From the NCBI GenBank assembly GCA_033439685.1, contig JAUEDM010000006.1, positions 1,984,001 through 2,048,000 on the forward strand: a DNA stretch of 64,000 nucleotides, given 5' to 3'. The position numbers were made by a program, and so were the translations under genes. Below, in pieces: positions 35,139-49,725 of the stretch. Positions within the stretch are counted from its first letter, which is position 1. The number at the start of each line of letters is the position of its first letter. Origin of the DNA: Apodospora peruviana (Eukaryota > Ascomycota > Sordariomycetes > Sordariales > Lasiosphaeriaceae). The notes beneath the pieces were generated by a model. The model was not told the DNA's origin. It ran no database searches and saw only the letters and a list, made by a program, of their open reading frames with translations.

Positions 35139-38100
35139 TTATGCAAATCCAAAGTAATCGCCGCCAGTAGTAATGGCCTTGAGAACCTGGCTGCGGAGAA
35201 TCTCGTAGCTCTCGTACTCGGGAAGATCAAGCTCTAGTAGGGAGTCTTAGTTAAACCGTGGGTCAAATCCGCCTGGGAGGAGAAAACTTACGGTTGAAGC
35301 ACGTATGAGAGCTGGGTAGGCGCTCTTTGTTGCCATAATCCCGATGGATGTTGAAGCGGCTGATACCATTCATACCCTCCAGCTCCTTGAAGCCATTCAG
35401 CGGCACCTTGGAGGTTCCTGTGACAAACTGAAGAAGCTTGGCTCGCTCTTCCTTGTCGAAAGACCGGACCGCTCGCCAGAACCACTGAATCTGGTGGGAA
35501 GCCGACGTGTAGTTGTGGTACTCCGTGTTGCCCTTCCAGTCGTCGACATCGATATCAGGCAAGCCAGAGATCAAGAGTTCAAGCTCCTGCTCGTTAAAGA
35601 TCGCAATGAGCTCCTCAGGAATAATATCATGGAAGCCTGTAATCAAGTTAGCCAACTGCAAATCGAATTGAGTCACGAACAAACATACCCTGCAAGAATT
35701 GCTCCATCTGTTCCTTGACTGAGGAGAGAAGCTTGTGCTCGACAATCAATCGAACGTATTCATGCTTGTTCTCCTCCGTGACCGGAATGTTGCGGCCGTT
35801 TTCAATGAGGTCGATCACCTTGGTCACGCCGAATTCATCATCTTCGACCGAGAAAGTCTCAACGATGATATCGGTAATATCATTCTCTAGCATCCAGACA
35901 AGGGACTTGTAGTAGTCGGGGTCGAATGACTCCATATCCTTGACCGAGACAGGCTTGCCAAGGATGCGCTTGTAAACTGCACGGCTGAAGTAGCAGTCGA
36001 GGAGCCGGCCCTCGTATAGAGCCTTTCCGATGATACGTCCAATAAACTTGAAGAACGACAAATGCTCCTCGTTGATACCGCTGAGCTTGTTGGGGTGGAA
36101 AGTGGTACGATCAGAGGAAACCGGTATGAAAAGCGCGTAGTTAGGGTCAAACATTTGTCTGGCGAGGACCTGGAACCACTCGCGCGTCACACCACCGGCA
36201 TCGACACCTTCCTCGCCATGGAAGCGAATATTGAGCTTACCGAACTTCATCTCGGGGCCGGACTTGAAGTAAAGGCTCTTAAAAGAATCGTGGAACACGT
36301 GCTCACGCCGCACAGAGAGCTGAAGAGGCTGGTAAGATGGCCGGGTGTGCGAACTCGATTTAGAGTGCACACTGCGGTTGAAGTAGTTGCGCTTGTTATC
36401 GAATTCCAGGACCTTGGGGTTCTTTACAAGGAGCGAGAAGGTGCCCGACATGAGCTTTGGGTTGTGGCGGACCAGCTCATTGAGGATCCGACGGTGGTCT
36501 TCCGTGAAGGTGAAGAAGAGACCCGCAATACGGTTCTCGGGCGGTGGGCTCGAGAAGAGCATCTCCTTGCCAGTTAGAGCCTGCGACTGAGGTGCGTCGC
36601 TCAAGGTTGTGTTCTTGCAAACGACCATCAGAGACTCGATGAGTGGAAGAAGAATGGTAGCCACGTTTAGCATGTTCTCGCGTTGGCGGATGGCACTCAA
36701 GCAAGAGCTAAGCTTCTCCCACATGGTCCCGAAGGTAGGATTCCAGTATAAGGATCCCAGCAGGTCTTCCTTAGTGCCCTCGCCCTCTACAGTAGTGTCC
36801 GATTTCTTGCCCTTGCTATCGAATAAATGGTCAAGTGCTGTGAGGACGCGGAGAAGCTTGTTCTGCTCTGACGCCCCGGGAGAGAACTTGGACAGCGCGA
36901 CGCCTTGGATTTCGGTGCCTGATTCCGCCTTCAAAATATGAGGGAGGAGATTGTCCAGGTCCGACACAATGTTCTTGCTCAGGTTCCTAGCCTGTCGCAC
37001 GAGTTCTTCTCCAAAGATCTTCTTAGCTCCCGGAATGTTGGAAAGATTCTTGATCGTTGAGATGGTGTTCTGAAACGTCTTGGAGCTGCATTCTCGCGCC
37101 ACAAAAATATTGATCACTAGCTTTAGATTTTGCTCCGGGATGGTAGGAGGCGTAAGCTGTCGGATCTTTTTTTCATCAGGCTTTGTTTCCTTGGCTGTCG
37201 AGGTTTCTGCCGCGGTTGCTGAGCTACCTTCTGCGGGCTGTTCCTGACCAGTAGCCGTTGCAAGTGTCTCGGGAGCCTGCTCAACGGTGGGCTGGTCGCC
37301 CGAGGTGGCGGCAGTGGCCTCCGGATTTGCCTCAGCCTTCGCCGCATCCTCAGCTTGCTTCTTCAACTCTTCTTCGGCCTCCTTACGTCGCCGTTCCAAA
37401 GCCTGGAGGGGGTAAGTGACCTTGTTAAGAAGATCAGCGAGCAGCTGCATAACAGCCGAGCTCTCCATGATGAGGTTGCGATCCAGAAGGGCCAGCAAAG
37501 AGTTGATAGCGTACTTCTGGGCCTTGGCGTTGACATCCTTTCCTTTGCCCTTGCGACTGACGCTCCGTTTGAGGGTCGAAGCAACAGTTTCGTGCTCTGT
37601 CAGGAAAAGAGAAGGGATGTGCGGATTCTTGTCTGCCAGTTCAACCAGAAGATCTAGGCATTGTTGAACAACCAGAAGAGGCGAGATCTCGGAGTTGCTC
37701 AAGATATGGTTGTTGGTGCTGATATTTGTGTAAGTCCGCTTGAGGCTGTTCGGAGTCTTCGCATCTGCCCTTGGTTGCTTGGCTTTCAGGGAGAGCTGGC
37801 TGAAGCTCCGTTCAACAGCATCCATATCAGTGCTGCCGTCTTGCAAAATCTGAAGAAGGGTAGAGATAACCTCGAGCCTGTTCTGACGATTCTCGCAGAC
37901 ATGCGTGAAGACTTCGAAAAGGTAGTTGCGAATCGACCCCTGTTGGGTGACAAACATAAGTCGAAGGAGGGTGGCAACACCGGGCTTGTCCAGCATCTGA
38001 ACAATAGTGCGTCGCTGCGCCTTGGAGTCAGTTGTGGCGCTTGCCTCTGCTTGACGAGCGACATCCCTAGACCGAGACATTGTAGGCGGTGCTCGGTGCA

Positions 38101-41100
38101 CAGAATGCCGCTGGGCAAGGGCACGAGCTTCCGCAGCCAAATGTGGAGGAAGGTGCTCAAGGAGATCTTCGCCTTGATCAATCAAGACTTGTTCGCGGAG
38201 CTCAGGTGGAAAGGTGAGCAGGATGCTGGCTGGATCCATGTCAGCAGCACCGAGGTCTGTTCCAGTGACTGCAGTGGTCCTTTGGAGCTCATCACGTTCT
38301 CTGCGACGCCGTTCTTGACGCTCCTGCTGCACAATCTCCAAGCGTAGTTCATCCGGAAGCGCGTCCAGGAACTCCTGGAATACCTGCGTCTCTCCCTCAC
38401 TTGTCGCCTGCTCTCTGGCTTGAGATCGACGAGTACTAACGGTCTGGGCAATAACCTCCTCCCTAAACTCTTCAGGAAGAGCTGCAAGATATTCAGGATC
38501 GATGCCAAGCTCAGTGACGTCCACCTCTTCGCCGCGAATAGTGGTAACGACTCGAGGAAGCGTGCTGTCTGTTTGAAGGTCATGGTCTCCGGTTGAGTGT
38601 GACTCGACGCCTTCCATAGCCTGCGGTTCATCTTGCACCTGCGCAGCTTCCGCCTGGGCCTCTGCCAACTCGGCTGCTTGAGCGGCTGCTTCGGCGCGTT
38701 CCCGCTCGGCACGTTCGCGTTCCTCCGCTTCCCTTTTCTCCCGTGCCGCCTTTTCCTCTGCTTCCTTGGCTTCTTTTGCCTCCCGCTCCTTGCGTTCCTC
38801 TTCCTCGCGTTTCTTGCGCTCTTCATCCCTTCTCCGCTGAGCCTCCTCTTCCCTGGCTTTGGCTTCCTTCTCGAGTCGAATGGCAGCTGGAGTCAGATGT
38901 GCAAGTACCGCCGCATAGAGTTTGGCAGCCTTTTCATGGTGGTTGAACCCAAATATCATCTTGGCCTCTTCCTGCCACCGGTCTACCGTCTGTTCGGGGA
39001 TGAACGACACGGCATTTTGTGGGTCTTGAGCCAACACATCACGTCGGTAGTCCGCCCGGGCATCACCACGATGATATCCTGGGACAGGAATTTGAACCTC
39101 ACGGAGCTCTCCGCGAGGACCCTCCTGCGTGATATGAAAGCTGAGGGCATGTGCCCCTCTCGAACCGGTAGGTAGAGACTGAACCAAGTCGTTAATAAAG
39201 GCAAGTGGCCCGTCAATGCCGATTAAGTTGTGAGGCAAGCCCAGACGGATCAAGTTGGGATTTCCAATGTGAGGCTGCGACTGTTGTCCAGGCCGGTTGC
39301 TGGGAAGCAGGAGAGGATTAACACCATCATCAGTGGTGTTGGGAGCAGGCCTATTGTGACCACCGCGGATGTAGCTTCGAAAGTCTGGTGGATGATTAGT
39401 ATCTAGTGCGAGTCCGAATCCATCCGTGAACATTCCATGTCTGAACACTGGGCGTCTCAAGGAAGGTCCGAACGTACCGCCAAGAGGGTCGCGGGGCCCT
39501 CCAATCATAAATTGGGGAGTAGTCGGGAATGGGCTTCTTGTGCCACGGAAACCTCGCGGACTTGGGTCAATAGCGATATCCCAGCCGAGTCCCGTCGGCA
39601 TGTTGGGAGGCGGAAACTCGTCATCTAAATCTTTGGTCAGCTGTTAAGTCGATAAGCTGGGCGAGGGCTAGAAACGTACGCGGGAAGTCATGCTCGGAGA
39701 AGAGTTCGTCATCATCCATGTCATCCTCCTCTTCCTCGTCTGTGAATTGTTAGCCAGATTGTCAAACCAAAGGGTATGATTGGTAACCTACCATCGTCTT
39801 CCCCGCCGTCGTCCACATAGTGTTCCTCAAACTCTCGAAGAACTTCTCCACTGTCAATATCTTCGCCGTTCATAGCGGCACGAATGATCTGAGGGAAGTT
39901 AGGCATCTGATTGTCGTGCATTCCATGGACGTGTCCCTCATGAAGATCCTGAGCCTCTGCCTCGTAGTCCAGTTCTTCCTGGTCTTCTTCATCCTCTTCG
40001 TCAGTATCGCTCTCCCAACCGGATCCGACATCCTCCTCGACGGCATCACCATCCCCGTCCATTATTTCAAGACGGCTATCGACATCGTGGTCCATGTCAT
40101 CCGAGTCACCATCCTCATCATCATCGTCGTCGCTCGGCTCGTCATCATCATCTTCATCCATGTCGTCATCGTCATCATCATTTTCACCCATGATGACTTC
40201 CACAACGCCAGGCTCGCCAGGAAGACCTTCAATTTCACCCATCTCGCCGAGTTCCTCGTCGTCGTCACTCGGATTATCTTCACCGTCCTGAGACATTTCG
40301 TCGCCATAGTCCAGTTCATCGTCATATGGCTCATCGTCGTACATGTCATCGTCATCTGCAAATGTCAGCGTGAAGTCCGTCGTGTTGGCACCGGTGTGAC
40401 CAATTTCCATACCGTCGTCGGAGTCCTCAGAGAAGTCCTCTTCGCGTCCAGGCTCCAGCATTCCCAAAGTAGAGTTTCGGTAAAGATCGGGCGTCTCCTC
40501 ACGCTCGTCATCAAGATCGGAAAGTGACGACGTTGAAATAAGCTCATCATCAAGCGGATCGGCCGCCACAACAGGCATGACGTCCGACTGGCTTAGTTGA
40601 AAGGCGGTCTTGGTCAGTGATCGTAAGACGCGAAGTATATACTTAATTGTCCGCTTCACATTCGGGAAAGTGAGGTCGATCTCGGCAATGGATGCTGTTA
40701 GGGCGGCAAGATAACCCTTCTCATACATGAGGCGCTTGAGCTGGGCCTGAGACCGGAGTACGCTGGGATCAGTTCCTCGAGTATTGTTGGGAGTGGAGTC
40801 CTTGTCCTTCTCTCCGATCATCTGGCTCATCAGTTCGGCAAGGCAAATCATCCTTGCATAGCGGACCGTGAAGGGCTCGCCGGGGACAGAAGTCTCCTTG
40901 TATGCGCGAAGAATCGTATCAAGGACAAAGCGACGGACGAATAGCAGATCAGGCTCATCGTCATACTCAAAATGATCTTTTGCACGATCAATGGGCTTCT
41001 CACCAGTCCTTGACACAAGAGCCACTAACACCCCCTGAGCTTGGTTTGCGGTTGCCGCTTTCTTCTTAATAGCAACGGAATCCATGCTGGTACCCGGCTG

Positions 41101-44100
41101 CCCAACACAGAGCAAGTCGTTCAGCAGATAGTTTAGGACATTTGTGCGCGGCTTGATCGGTGTGTTGTTCAGAACGGGCGCACTACGCTTGAAGTTGATG
41201 AATTCGACTTTTGCGCGGTTGAAGCTCTGCAGGAGCTCTGCCAGACAGTTCAGCAGGAAACAACGGTACACAAATATGGGATTTTCCTCGGCTTTGAACA
41301 CAGGCTTCGCTGCTTTCTTGTCCTTTACTTCGGATAGCTGCTCGTCCACAGATGCTGGGGTAGCCGCAGGTGTGAGGTCAGAAGGCTCGTTCGTCGCTTT
41401 GGTCTCTTTAGCGGGCTGGCTCGGAGTCTCCTTGTCATCGACTTCACGATAGTTGAGCAGTTCGCAAAGAAGAAAGTGAACGACTCCGTCCGGATTCTCA
41501 AGGACAGGCCGCTTGTGCTCATGAGCTGGGGTTTTCGGGGCATCGGTCATGTCTTTGTCGGTGGATTCGGTCGACGGCTTAACATCGTTGATGGTCAGAT
41601 CTTCTGTTGCTTGCACCGTTGGTTCAACAGAGTTGTCCTTTGCTGTCACCGCCGAATCGGACACCTCCTCTTTCAAAGCAAGAATGTACGGACGCGGTGG
41701 CCCGTCGATAGTTTGGGGCGTCCAACGGGTTAATTTGAGCAACTCCTTTGTGACATCTATAAAAATCTTTGGCGCCCGAAGAGCCACATGCGAAAGGTGA
41801 CGCAGGTATCCCGTGACGTCGATTGATCGAGGATTCCGTTGAGCAGACAGAACAAACTGTCGAATCTCGGTTTGCATCAACTGACGAATCGTAGGTTCAT
41901 CTTCAGTTATGTGTCGCAGAATGATCATGATGCTGTCAGAAATGCGTGACTGCTTCAGACGACTGGAGCCAACGCTGCATAACTGCTTCGCCATGACAAA
42001 CAACCGTTGCAGGTTCTTCTTTTCCCCGATGGTCTTTGCGACCGCATGGTCCCTGGTCAGAATCACAAGGATCCGCAGGACTGAGATGGCAAGCGACTCT
42101 TCTCTTCCAACGCGGGGGAGAATATCGAGGATCGATGTCATGAGAACATCCCGATCATCCTCAGAGAGATTAAGGTCCTTGGCCACCCATTCCGGTTCCT
42201 CATCAACTATATCATCGTTCATCGGCGGTTTCCAACGGACCTCTACCGGCTGCGCGTCTTCTGATAGAAGGGTCTCAAAGATGAGGAGAACTGATGGAAT
42301 CCAGGGAGGCAGCTCCTCGTTGGCGCTAGCAGGAGGGAGCTTGAGAAAGCTGAGGTATTCACCAATGTACTCTTTGAGTGACGGCAAAGTCGCTTTGAAA
42401 AAAGACTGCTGCTGAAGAAGAATAGAGAGAAGATGGGCATAGGCTGCGATATGGTGACCGGACGCCTTCCTCACTTCGTCGTCGTCCGTGGCGAACGACA
42501 TAAGTGCATTCACAATGATTTCGCCGACTTCCGTCTTCTTGTCTTCATTGTCGGACTTGAGCACCGTATTGCTGAGAAGATCCGAGACCTCGAACACAGC
42601 GTCCGGGTGCGCCCTCACGACTTCAAGGCAGCGGTCTATCAAATCAGTTTGGAATTTTGAACGTTCCTCGTCCAGATCTTCCTTTGTGACGCACGCCTCA
42701 GTTTCGGTAGCCTCTTGCGGCGAAGCTGTAGCTTGCTGGAGTGATGCTGCGGAGGCACCAACGGGCTCTTGGCTAGTAGAGTGTTGACTCGAAGTCCCAG
42801 GACTGTTGCCGTTGGACTCATCAGAGGTGTTATCTCCAAGCCCCCCGAGAACAGCCTCACCGATGGCATCGCCTATAAGCCGTTCAATTTCAGGCATGGA
42901 GTGTATAGAGTCCAGGGCCATTGGATCGCCGGCGAGGAGATCAGACGGAGGGAATATTGAGGGCTGAGTACCCGGCTCGCTACGCTTTGGCGAAGGCTGC
43001 GTTTGATACGCATCCTCCTCAGGGATTGGATTACGCTTGCCAGCGAGCCCGTTTTGATGGGCCCTGCAATACTCTGACGCGTCTTCCGACTTGCCATTTG
43101 TACGATACACACCTTCCCTGGCAAGATCTTCTGGGTATGATGCGGTCAGGTTCTTTGTCTGCTCCAAATAGGGGGCCCAGTTGAACCGGACAGACTCGCG
43201 GTTTCTGAAAAGCGAAGGTGGAGGGGTCTTGTCCGATTTCCGATATGCATTGGTCTCTTGATCCGCAGTCATAATCGTCTTGAGAATATCGATAATTCTG
43301 CTAAGAACTTCTGTTGAAACATTGCTGACAACCGCCGACTCCCAAATTTCGCGGACGACCGGCAGGGTCGACATCCTGAGTTCCACAATGAGTTGGTGAC
43401 CGTATTCCTTGCTACGCTCTGTCGATCGTGGGGCCAGGTAAAATTGGCCGAGAGAGTCATGGACATTCTTTCCATTGACTATAAGCCAGTATATCTCCAG
43501 GATCTTCTTCATTGCAATAACGGCCAGCTTCGCCTTCGACTGATCTCCATCACTGGCTTCGGAAGCATCAACGATTTCTTTGACGAATCGTTTCAGCAAC
43601 AAATTTAGAGTGTCGATACCACCGTGTTCCTTGAAGGCAATCAACACCGGCGTAATGAGTTGGGGAGCCGCTCGATCTGATTGTCTGCTAGGATCAATCA
43701 ACACCTCATGGACGGTGTGCAACATAATGATTAATTGGTGAATATTTTTGGCTGTCAACTGCTCGTCGGGCAGTTTCAACTGCTCCAGGACCGTGTCCGC
43801 CAAAACCTCCGCTATCGTGAGGTGGTGAGCCCGGGTGTAGGAATCACCGCCGCGGCGTGGCAACAGCGCTTTTCCGATTGTCTGGAAGAAAGGGTAGGTA
43901 GCTGGCATAATCGAGTGAAGCAGCGCCCGTAGAATTTGGTAGTTCTGATATTGCACGGTCGACTGTTCCTCCTCTGTTGGCCGCTTCGATGGCGTAGACG
44001 AGCCCTGGTCTGCAGCATCCAAATTGGTGGCCAAAATTTCGGCGAGGAGATCGTCTCTTGGCCGAGACCCGAACATGGCGTTGGCGCTGTGGCTTGAAGT

Positions 44101-47100
44101 CTTTTTCGTCCAGTGATGTGGGACGAGGGCCGAGATAGCCGTCTCCTCAGTCAGGATGTTGCGCAACAGCGGGCCTAGGCTCTTGATCAAGCGGATATAG
44201 TAGTCGAAAACATTGACTGCCGGCAACGTGACAGTCCCTTGCCTGGAGGAGAAGGGAAAACACTGATAGAGAATTTTAATGAGAATCTGGAAGTTGAGCA
44301 ACCCCTTCACGAACTTTGTTCCAGTTGCTACTTTCCGAGCCACGGTCGCATCCCATTCTCCATCCTCTTTAACGACTGACATGAGCAGCGGAGCGAAGAA
44401 CGGAAAAGAGTCTTCTCGGTTGACTAGTGGTTGCAAAGTATCGACTGTGACCTGGATTCGGTTCAGGAGAGACGGTAGTCCCAGAACCTGCGAGCTCTCG
44501 ATAAGTACAGAGACGGTTTGCGAGAGCATTCGCATAGCAGGAGATTCCAGAAAATTGTCGGGAAGACTCGGAGCCTCCGAGATATCCAGGAGTATCTCAA
44601 TACCGCCTTCCCTGACCAAGGTCGACTTTAAGCTGGAGTTACCAATGACTGCGTGGAGGAAGGTAGAGAAGGCCAGTATGTACGGAGTGATCTCGGTGTA
44701 AGGGTCGGTAAAGGGGGGGATCTTCTTCGAGGACTCAATTTCCAAGTCAGACTTGGCCGTGCTAGGCTCCGGAGCAACAGGAGCTGCATCCGTCATCTCA
44801 ATATCAGTATCTCCGCTCACGGCCTTCTCCTTGCCATGGTTGGCAGAGGCCGTACCTGTTGATATTTCCAGCAATTTCTCATCAGCAGTAACAGGCTTGC
44901 CGTCCGGACCAAGCACCTGAAGCTTCGCTCCCCATCCTGCGGTTGAGTATTTGGTCTCGGTCAAGTACGCAACCCTTGCCACCATGTCAATTACAGCATT
45001 GGAGATCGCGGGCCGTAAGGCGGGATGATGCCGCGCAAGCTCGTCAAAGCTGCTACCCACATTATGCGCGAGTTCTCCATCGGTTTGCATACAATGAACA
45101 TGTTCCGGGCTCTCGAAAACCTCTAGAAAACTCTCAAGAGCGCGGGATGACACCACCATCTTCATACCAAGGTTGTTGAGAGAGATGGAATTGAGCACTG
45201 ATGGAATGCAGGTTATGGCCTCAGTAGACGGGAGAATCCCATGGGCAAGAGGCCTCTGGCGCGGGGCCTTAAGCATGTCCTGGGTTGGAGGATGGGGCCG
45301 CTCGTCGCTATCGAAACTAACCGGTTCCTCGGTATATGCCGGTGAACTGGGATTCTCGTCGTTACTGGGCTCCTCCGGCTTTAGGGCCTCAACCGGCGGT
45401 TCAACTGTAACAGGCTGGCCGGTTAGCGCCTCGAGGAAGCTTTGGATCATGCCCGATTCTGAGATAGCGGCAAAGCTGGTAGGGTCGTTGTTGATGAAAT
45501 CGCTCAGCAGGGTTGCTGCGTTTGTCCAAACAACTGATCCGAAAAAGCGCGTGTCCTTGATGATGTCACGGAGGCTGGTTAGCAGCTTTGAATTGTCCAC
45601 CAGGTTTCGCAGTAGCCGGTCGGTATTCCCTCCAAACGAAAAGGCGTTAGACATGACATGATGAATGAACTTGAGAAGCCACTTAAGGGTTTGCTGTTGA
45701 TGGAATGGTATCTCGTAGTCTACCAAGTGAGCATGGAATTCCGGCTTCGTCCCCTGTCCTGCATCGGCGAGAGTTCTCGACTCCGATACAGAGTCAATTA
45801 TGAGGTTCGCGATTGCCTCCAGGCCACCAGCACTGGAAAATGAAGTGAAAGCGCCCTGGTAGGCATAAATCAGCCCATCGAGAAAAGCAAGGATCATGCT
45901 GTAGTTTCGGCTGGCAATCTTGGAGCGAAGTTGGAGAATCTCCACCAAAATATCCATCAAGCCGGCAGATATCATGTCCTGTCCGATTCGAGATGACATG
46001 GCCATGTGAAGGGTGAGTCCGAACAGGTTGTTCCGCCACTCGTCCGCGTCAGTGCTTGTTTCGTCTAGCTCTGTCTTAGGATCTTCCTTCATCTCAGCCA
46101 CCGCCTTCCTGATGACATAGAGAAGTACGCCGTGGTTGACGTTGGCGTTTAGAGCCGATAATATGTCCGAATACTTCAATTGGAAATGTGAGATAGCTTC
46201 CATCAACTCCAGTGCGATGGCCTGGAGCCAGAGAGGGATGTCGTTGGTTCCATCAGCGGACGGATGAATTAGCTCGGCTAGCTGGTAAACAAGCTGGTAT
46301 CGTCGAGGTTCATCGTTGTCTTGCTTAAGCGCCTTCTCGATAAATATTGCTTCGGGGTGAATGTACGCAAGATTTGAAACGGCAAGTAAGCGCACAGCCA
46401 AGGCCTGTTGTCGATCCTCTGCCGATCCCAGAAGCGCTTTGCTGGTTCTCAGCCGACTAAGAAACTCGTAACGAGCATTCTTCGGCATGTCTGAGGGACA
46501 TTGCTTGACCAAGTCATAAATCGAGCTGGACACGAGCTTAGACTGGCGGATTTCAGCAAACTTGGGACCCGAACCATTATGCTCATCGGCGGCCGTTCCT
46601 GGTGTCCGATGGACGGGACTGTCGTCTGACATCGACACCCGGTTCGATCGCGGAGTAGTTTGAGATATACTGGTAGAGCTACGTCGTAGAGGAGTAGGAG
46701 TCGTAGGCACTGATGAACCAGCAGGACGATCCACCACTGGCATCTCGAAGGTCGTCGGATCCGCGGGCTCTGTCTTGGGATAATAAATAACTTTCACATC
46801 TCCCCAACCGTTCCAGCGCCCATCTTCTGGTTGGCCAGGTGCGGCAATGGCCACCAGATCATTGGCATATACAGACGCCACATTCTTGTTGGGGGAAGGT
46901 GCTGCCTTTTCCTTTCCCTTGCTAGCCGAAGCCGTCGGAGTGGCCGGTGGGAAGTCGAGCTTGATGATGGGTGTTTTTACGAACGGTTGAGCCAGCTGCT
47001 GTACCTTGTCGAGCTCGATGTTGTAGTGATTAGCCAATAACGCGCTATTGACTGTCCGGGAAGGTGTAGACAGGCGCTTAACCGAGGCCTGGTAGCGTTG

Positions 47101-47684
47101 TGCCAGCTCCAAGCCAACCTCCAGCGTCGCAAAGACAATGCAGTTGTACGATGTATTCAAGAGATCGTTCAAATGAGAACTGCTGGCATAGATGCTGCGG
47201 TTACCGCAATGCTCCAAAAGCATCCGAGTGAACTTCAAAACCGATACCACCAGCTGGCAGTCTCCGTCCTCCTTGTAGCCCAGCTCGAGCAGACGCTCCT
47301 TGCTCCACGGCTGTTCATCGCAGTATTCCACCGACGCCCCGGTGTTTAGAAGGATGTCGCAGCCGAAGTCTCGCGCCTGGAAGCTGTCGTGGAGTTCGTA
47401 GGTGGCGCAGATGGATTCGAGAATATTGTCGAATCGGTTCAACAGCGGGATCCAGTGATACAGGTCACCACGAGGGAATGACCATCTGGACGGGAACTTT
47501 TTTAGATGCTGTGGGATGAGAGGTAATGGTGCAGTCGAAGCAGCTTCGACGAAGTCCTTGAGCCAAGGAGACTGAAAACTGGACGTTAGCCGAAACTCAA
47601 AATGGCCAGGGCGGGAGGCGAGATTCTGCCACTCACCATTGTCTCCCTATGCTTGGGCGCCATCAGCTTTGTGATCTTACCCAT
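35139..47684 (-). CDS. tom1: HECT-type E3 ubiquitin ligase TOM1 (HUWE1 family)
   Basis: CDS complement(join(35139..35233, 35292..35636, 35689..39630, 39680..39739, 39792..47571, 47637..47684)), 4,089 aa, all phases closing. Exon 1 codes only MGKITKLMAPKHRETM; the protein then reads SPWLKDFVEAASTAPLPL and FPRGDLYHWIPLLNRFDN, a strongly conserved start. It has an N-terminal alpha-helical array (DUF908/DUF913 type), an extreme Asp/Glu tract at ~2350-2640, and three UBM-like ubiquitin-binding motifs near 3005-3110 (ALPEEFREEVI, ALPDELRLEIV, TFPPELREQVL). A C-terminal HECT domain (~3725-4089) carries HGEEGVDAGGVTREW and catalytic Cys ~4056 in SSHTCFNQLDLPEY. In yeast Tom1 acts in mRNA export, unassembled ribosomal-protein turnover and histone degradation. 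The 7.8 kb exon 2 is uninterrupted. Confidence 0.97.
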
Positions 47685-49725
47685 CTTGACGACGCGGCTA
47701 AGCCGCCTGGGCAAAAGAGAGTAAACGCTCTCCCACCACTACCAACAGGTCCCCCGTTGGCGGGCGGTGATCTTCGGTTTGGAGCCGCAGCCTTGCGGAA
47801 GTCGCGGAGAGCAGATTTTAGGCAAACAACACCTAGCGCCCGTCGAAGAAGAGTCAGTGAATGAAGAACTAGCAGCGGAGGATAGTTTCTGGTGGCGACG
47901 TGGAAGGCATATGTCGCGGTCGCGTCCGTCCTGCAAATACTAAAACCCAGGCAGAGGCGGCAGAGGCAGGCGAGGTGAGGCAAGGGTGGGAGCTGTGACG
48001 GTCAGCGCTCACCTGGTCGGAGGACCTCGAAAGACGAGTGCAGGTCGCCTTTTGATGTCTCTGATTTCGGAGCTGCTCGCTAGATGATGTGTCGCTTTGG
48101 GTGAACGAAGCGATCTGGCTTGCGTGCGATGGCGCGTGTCGGTTCTTGGATGCAGCCGCGATGGTTGGCGCCAGGAAAGCTGAGTTCGAGATGCGAGATG
48201 TCGAAAGCAGCACCAGACCTTTTTTGGTCGGAGGAAGGTCGGGTTAGGAATGGAATGACGGCAGCTGTTGGTCAGGTACAGGCCCCAAAAATGTTCGGCC
48301 ACGGACCCCACGGTAAATGCCGCCTTTTACTGGGGAGGCTTCTCACTGGCACTGCAGCTGGAGCCCCACCTCACGCCCGCCGCTGCGGAGCTTTGTGAGT
48401 CTGGGACGGGATTTTACTTATCAAGCTTCTCAGATAACCCTGGTGATTGCGCTGATGGCCCGCGAGTTGCCTGTTCTTTTCTTTTTTTTAGTTTTGGTTT
48501 TTTTTTCAGCAAACCGAGTTCAAGTTGGCGCCTACCGCTGTAATAAGCTAGAAGGCTGGAAGCTCGTAGAATCCCAAAGGTACCCAAGGTAAGGCACGCA
48601 AGGCAGGTACGGTCTCCAGTCATGCCAGTATTACGGTACTAGCATCAGGCCGCGAAGAAATATTTCATCCTTCACCTATTCATGATATTTCATCCAATGC
48701 ATAGGATTTCATCTGTCGGTTCCAAGCGCCCGATGTGACCAAAACCCCACCAACGGCAACTCAGGAGTCAGGGCTTCAGTCGTCGTGCAGAAGGCTGACG
48801 GAGCGCCTAGAATTTGTGGTTTATAATCTGCAAGCCTGTTCCACTTTGTTGTACCAAGATCTGGAACCAGCAAGCATGACAAAAGATGGATGTGTTCAGC
48901 TGCACCAGGTAGCGAATGGGTATTTCCCCTATCTTGAGATTCGAGTGGTGTAGATAACGTAATCAGTATTGATGATGCGATCTCAACACCGTCTACATAC
49001 ATACAACCCTCACTTTGTTTCTCGGAGAACATCAAACCACTTTACCATCATGGAGACTACATAGGTACAGGGCTGCGTTAGCTCCTACGGAGCTTTTCAA
49101 GTCCCACTGGGTGGTAGAACAGCTGGTCTGAACCTAAAAATGCTCAGGTAGACAGCCTGGAGACATTTTAAGTATAGAGAGGACGCCCAATTAAGATGAT
49201 AACAACACAGGAGCTAGGAAGGCCACATCCCAAGCGTCGTACTTGTATATACATCTGACAGCAAAGCTTCTCGGTGTGGAATGTAGGCCGGTAGCCATCC
49301 TTATATAATGTTGCATCGGAGAGCGTGAGAGACCCGAGCACCATCAACTCGTACCACAGAACTTATACGGGCCGGCGTTGACGATCACATGGACATGTCC
49401 CCGGTTACACAGGTGACAAGTTTGACCTTCGACTCTAAAACCCTTTGAGAAAGCAAACAAGCACCTTCACAATCACGTGGGAGCACGCAAAGTCCAACAC
49501 TATTCACACCCAATTGGTCTCGATTTCTGTGGGTCGGTGTCACACGGCGCTTTGATTGTGAACATCTGGCGTGGTATCATATCAATGCAAATTCTCATTC
49601 CCGAAGTCTTCGTGAACGGACTTTAATGCCGTTTACACGAGCAAGATGAGCCGACAAGCAACGACGCCATATCCTTTTTCCCAAAGCAACCGAGGTCCAT
49701 CCCATTACCAACCAACACCGAACGC
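47685..49725. other. 2 kb intergenic region
   Basis: Holds the tom1 promoter (GC-rich to ~48400) and the rps6 3' UTR. A small TTTCATC(C/T) triplet repeat occurs at ~48662-48715 and a TACCCAAGGTAAGG run near 48580. No gene supported; reading frames here lack domains or splice logic. Confidence 0.5.
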
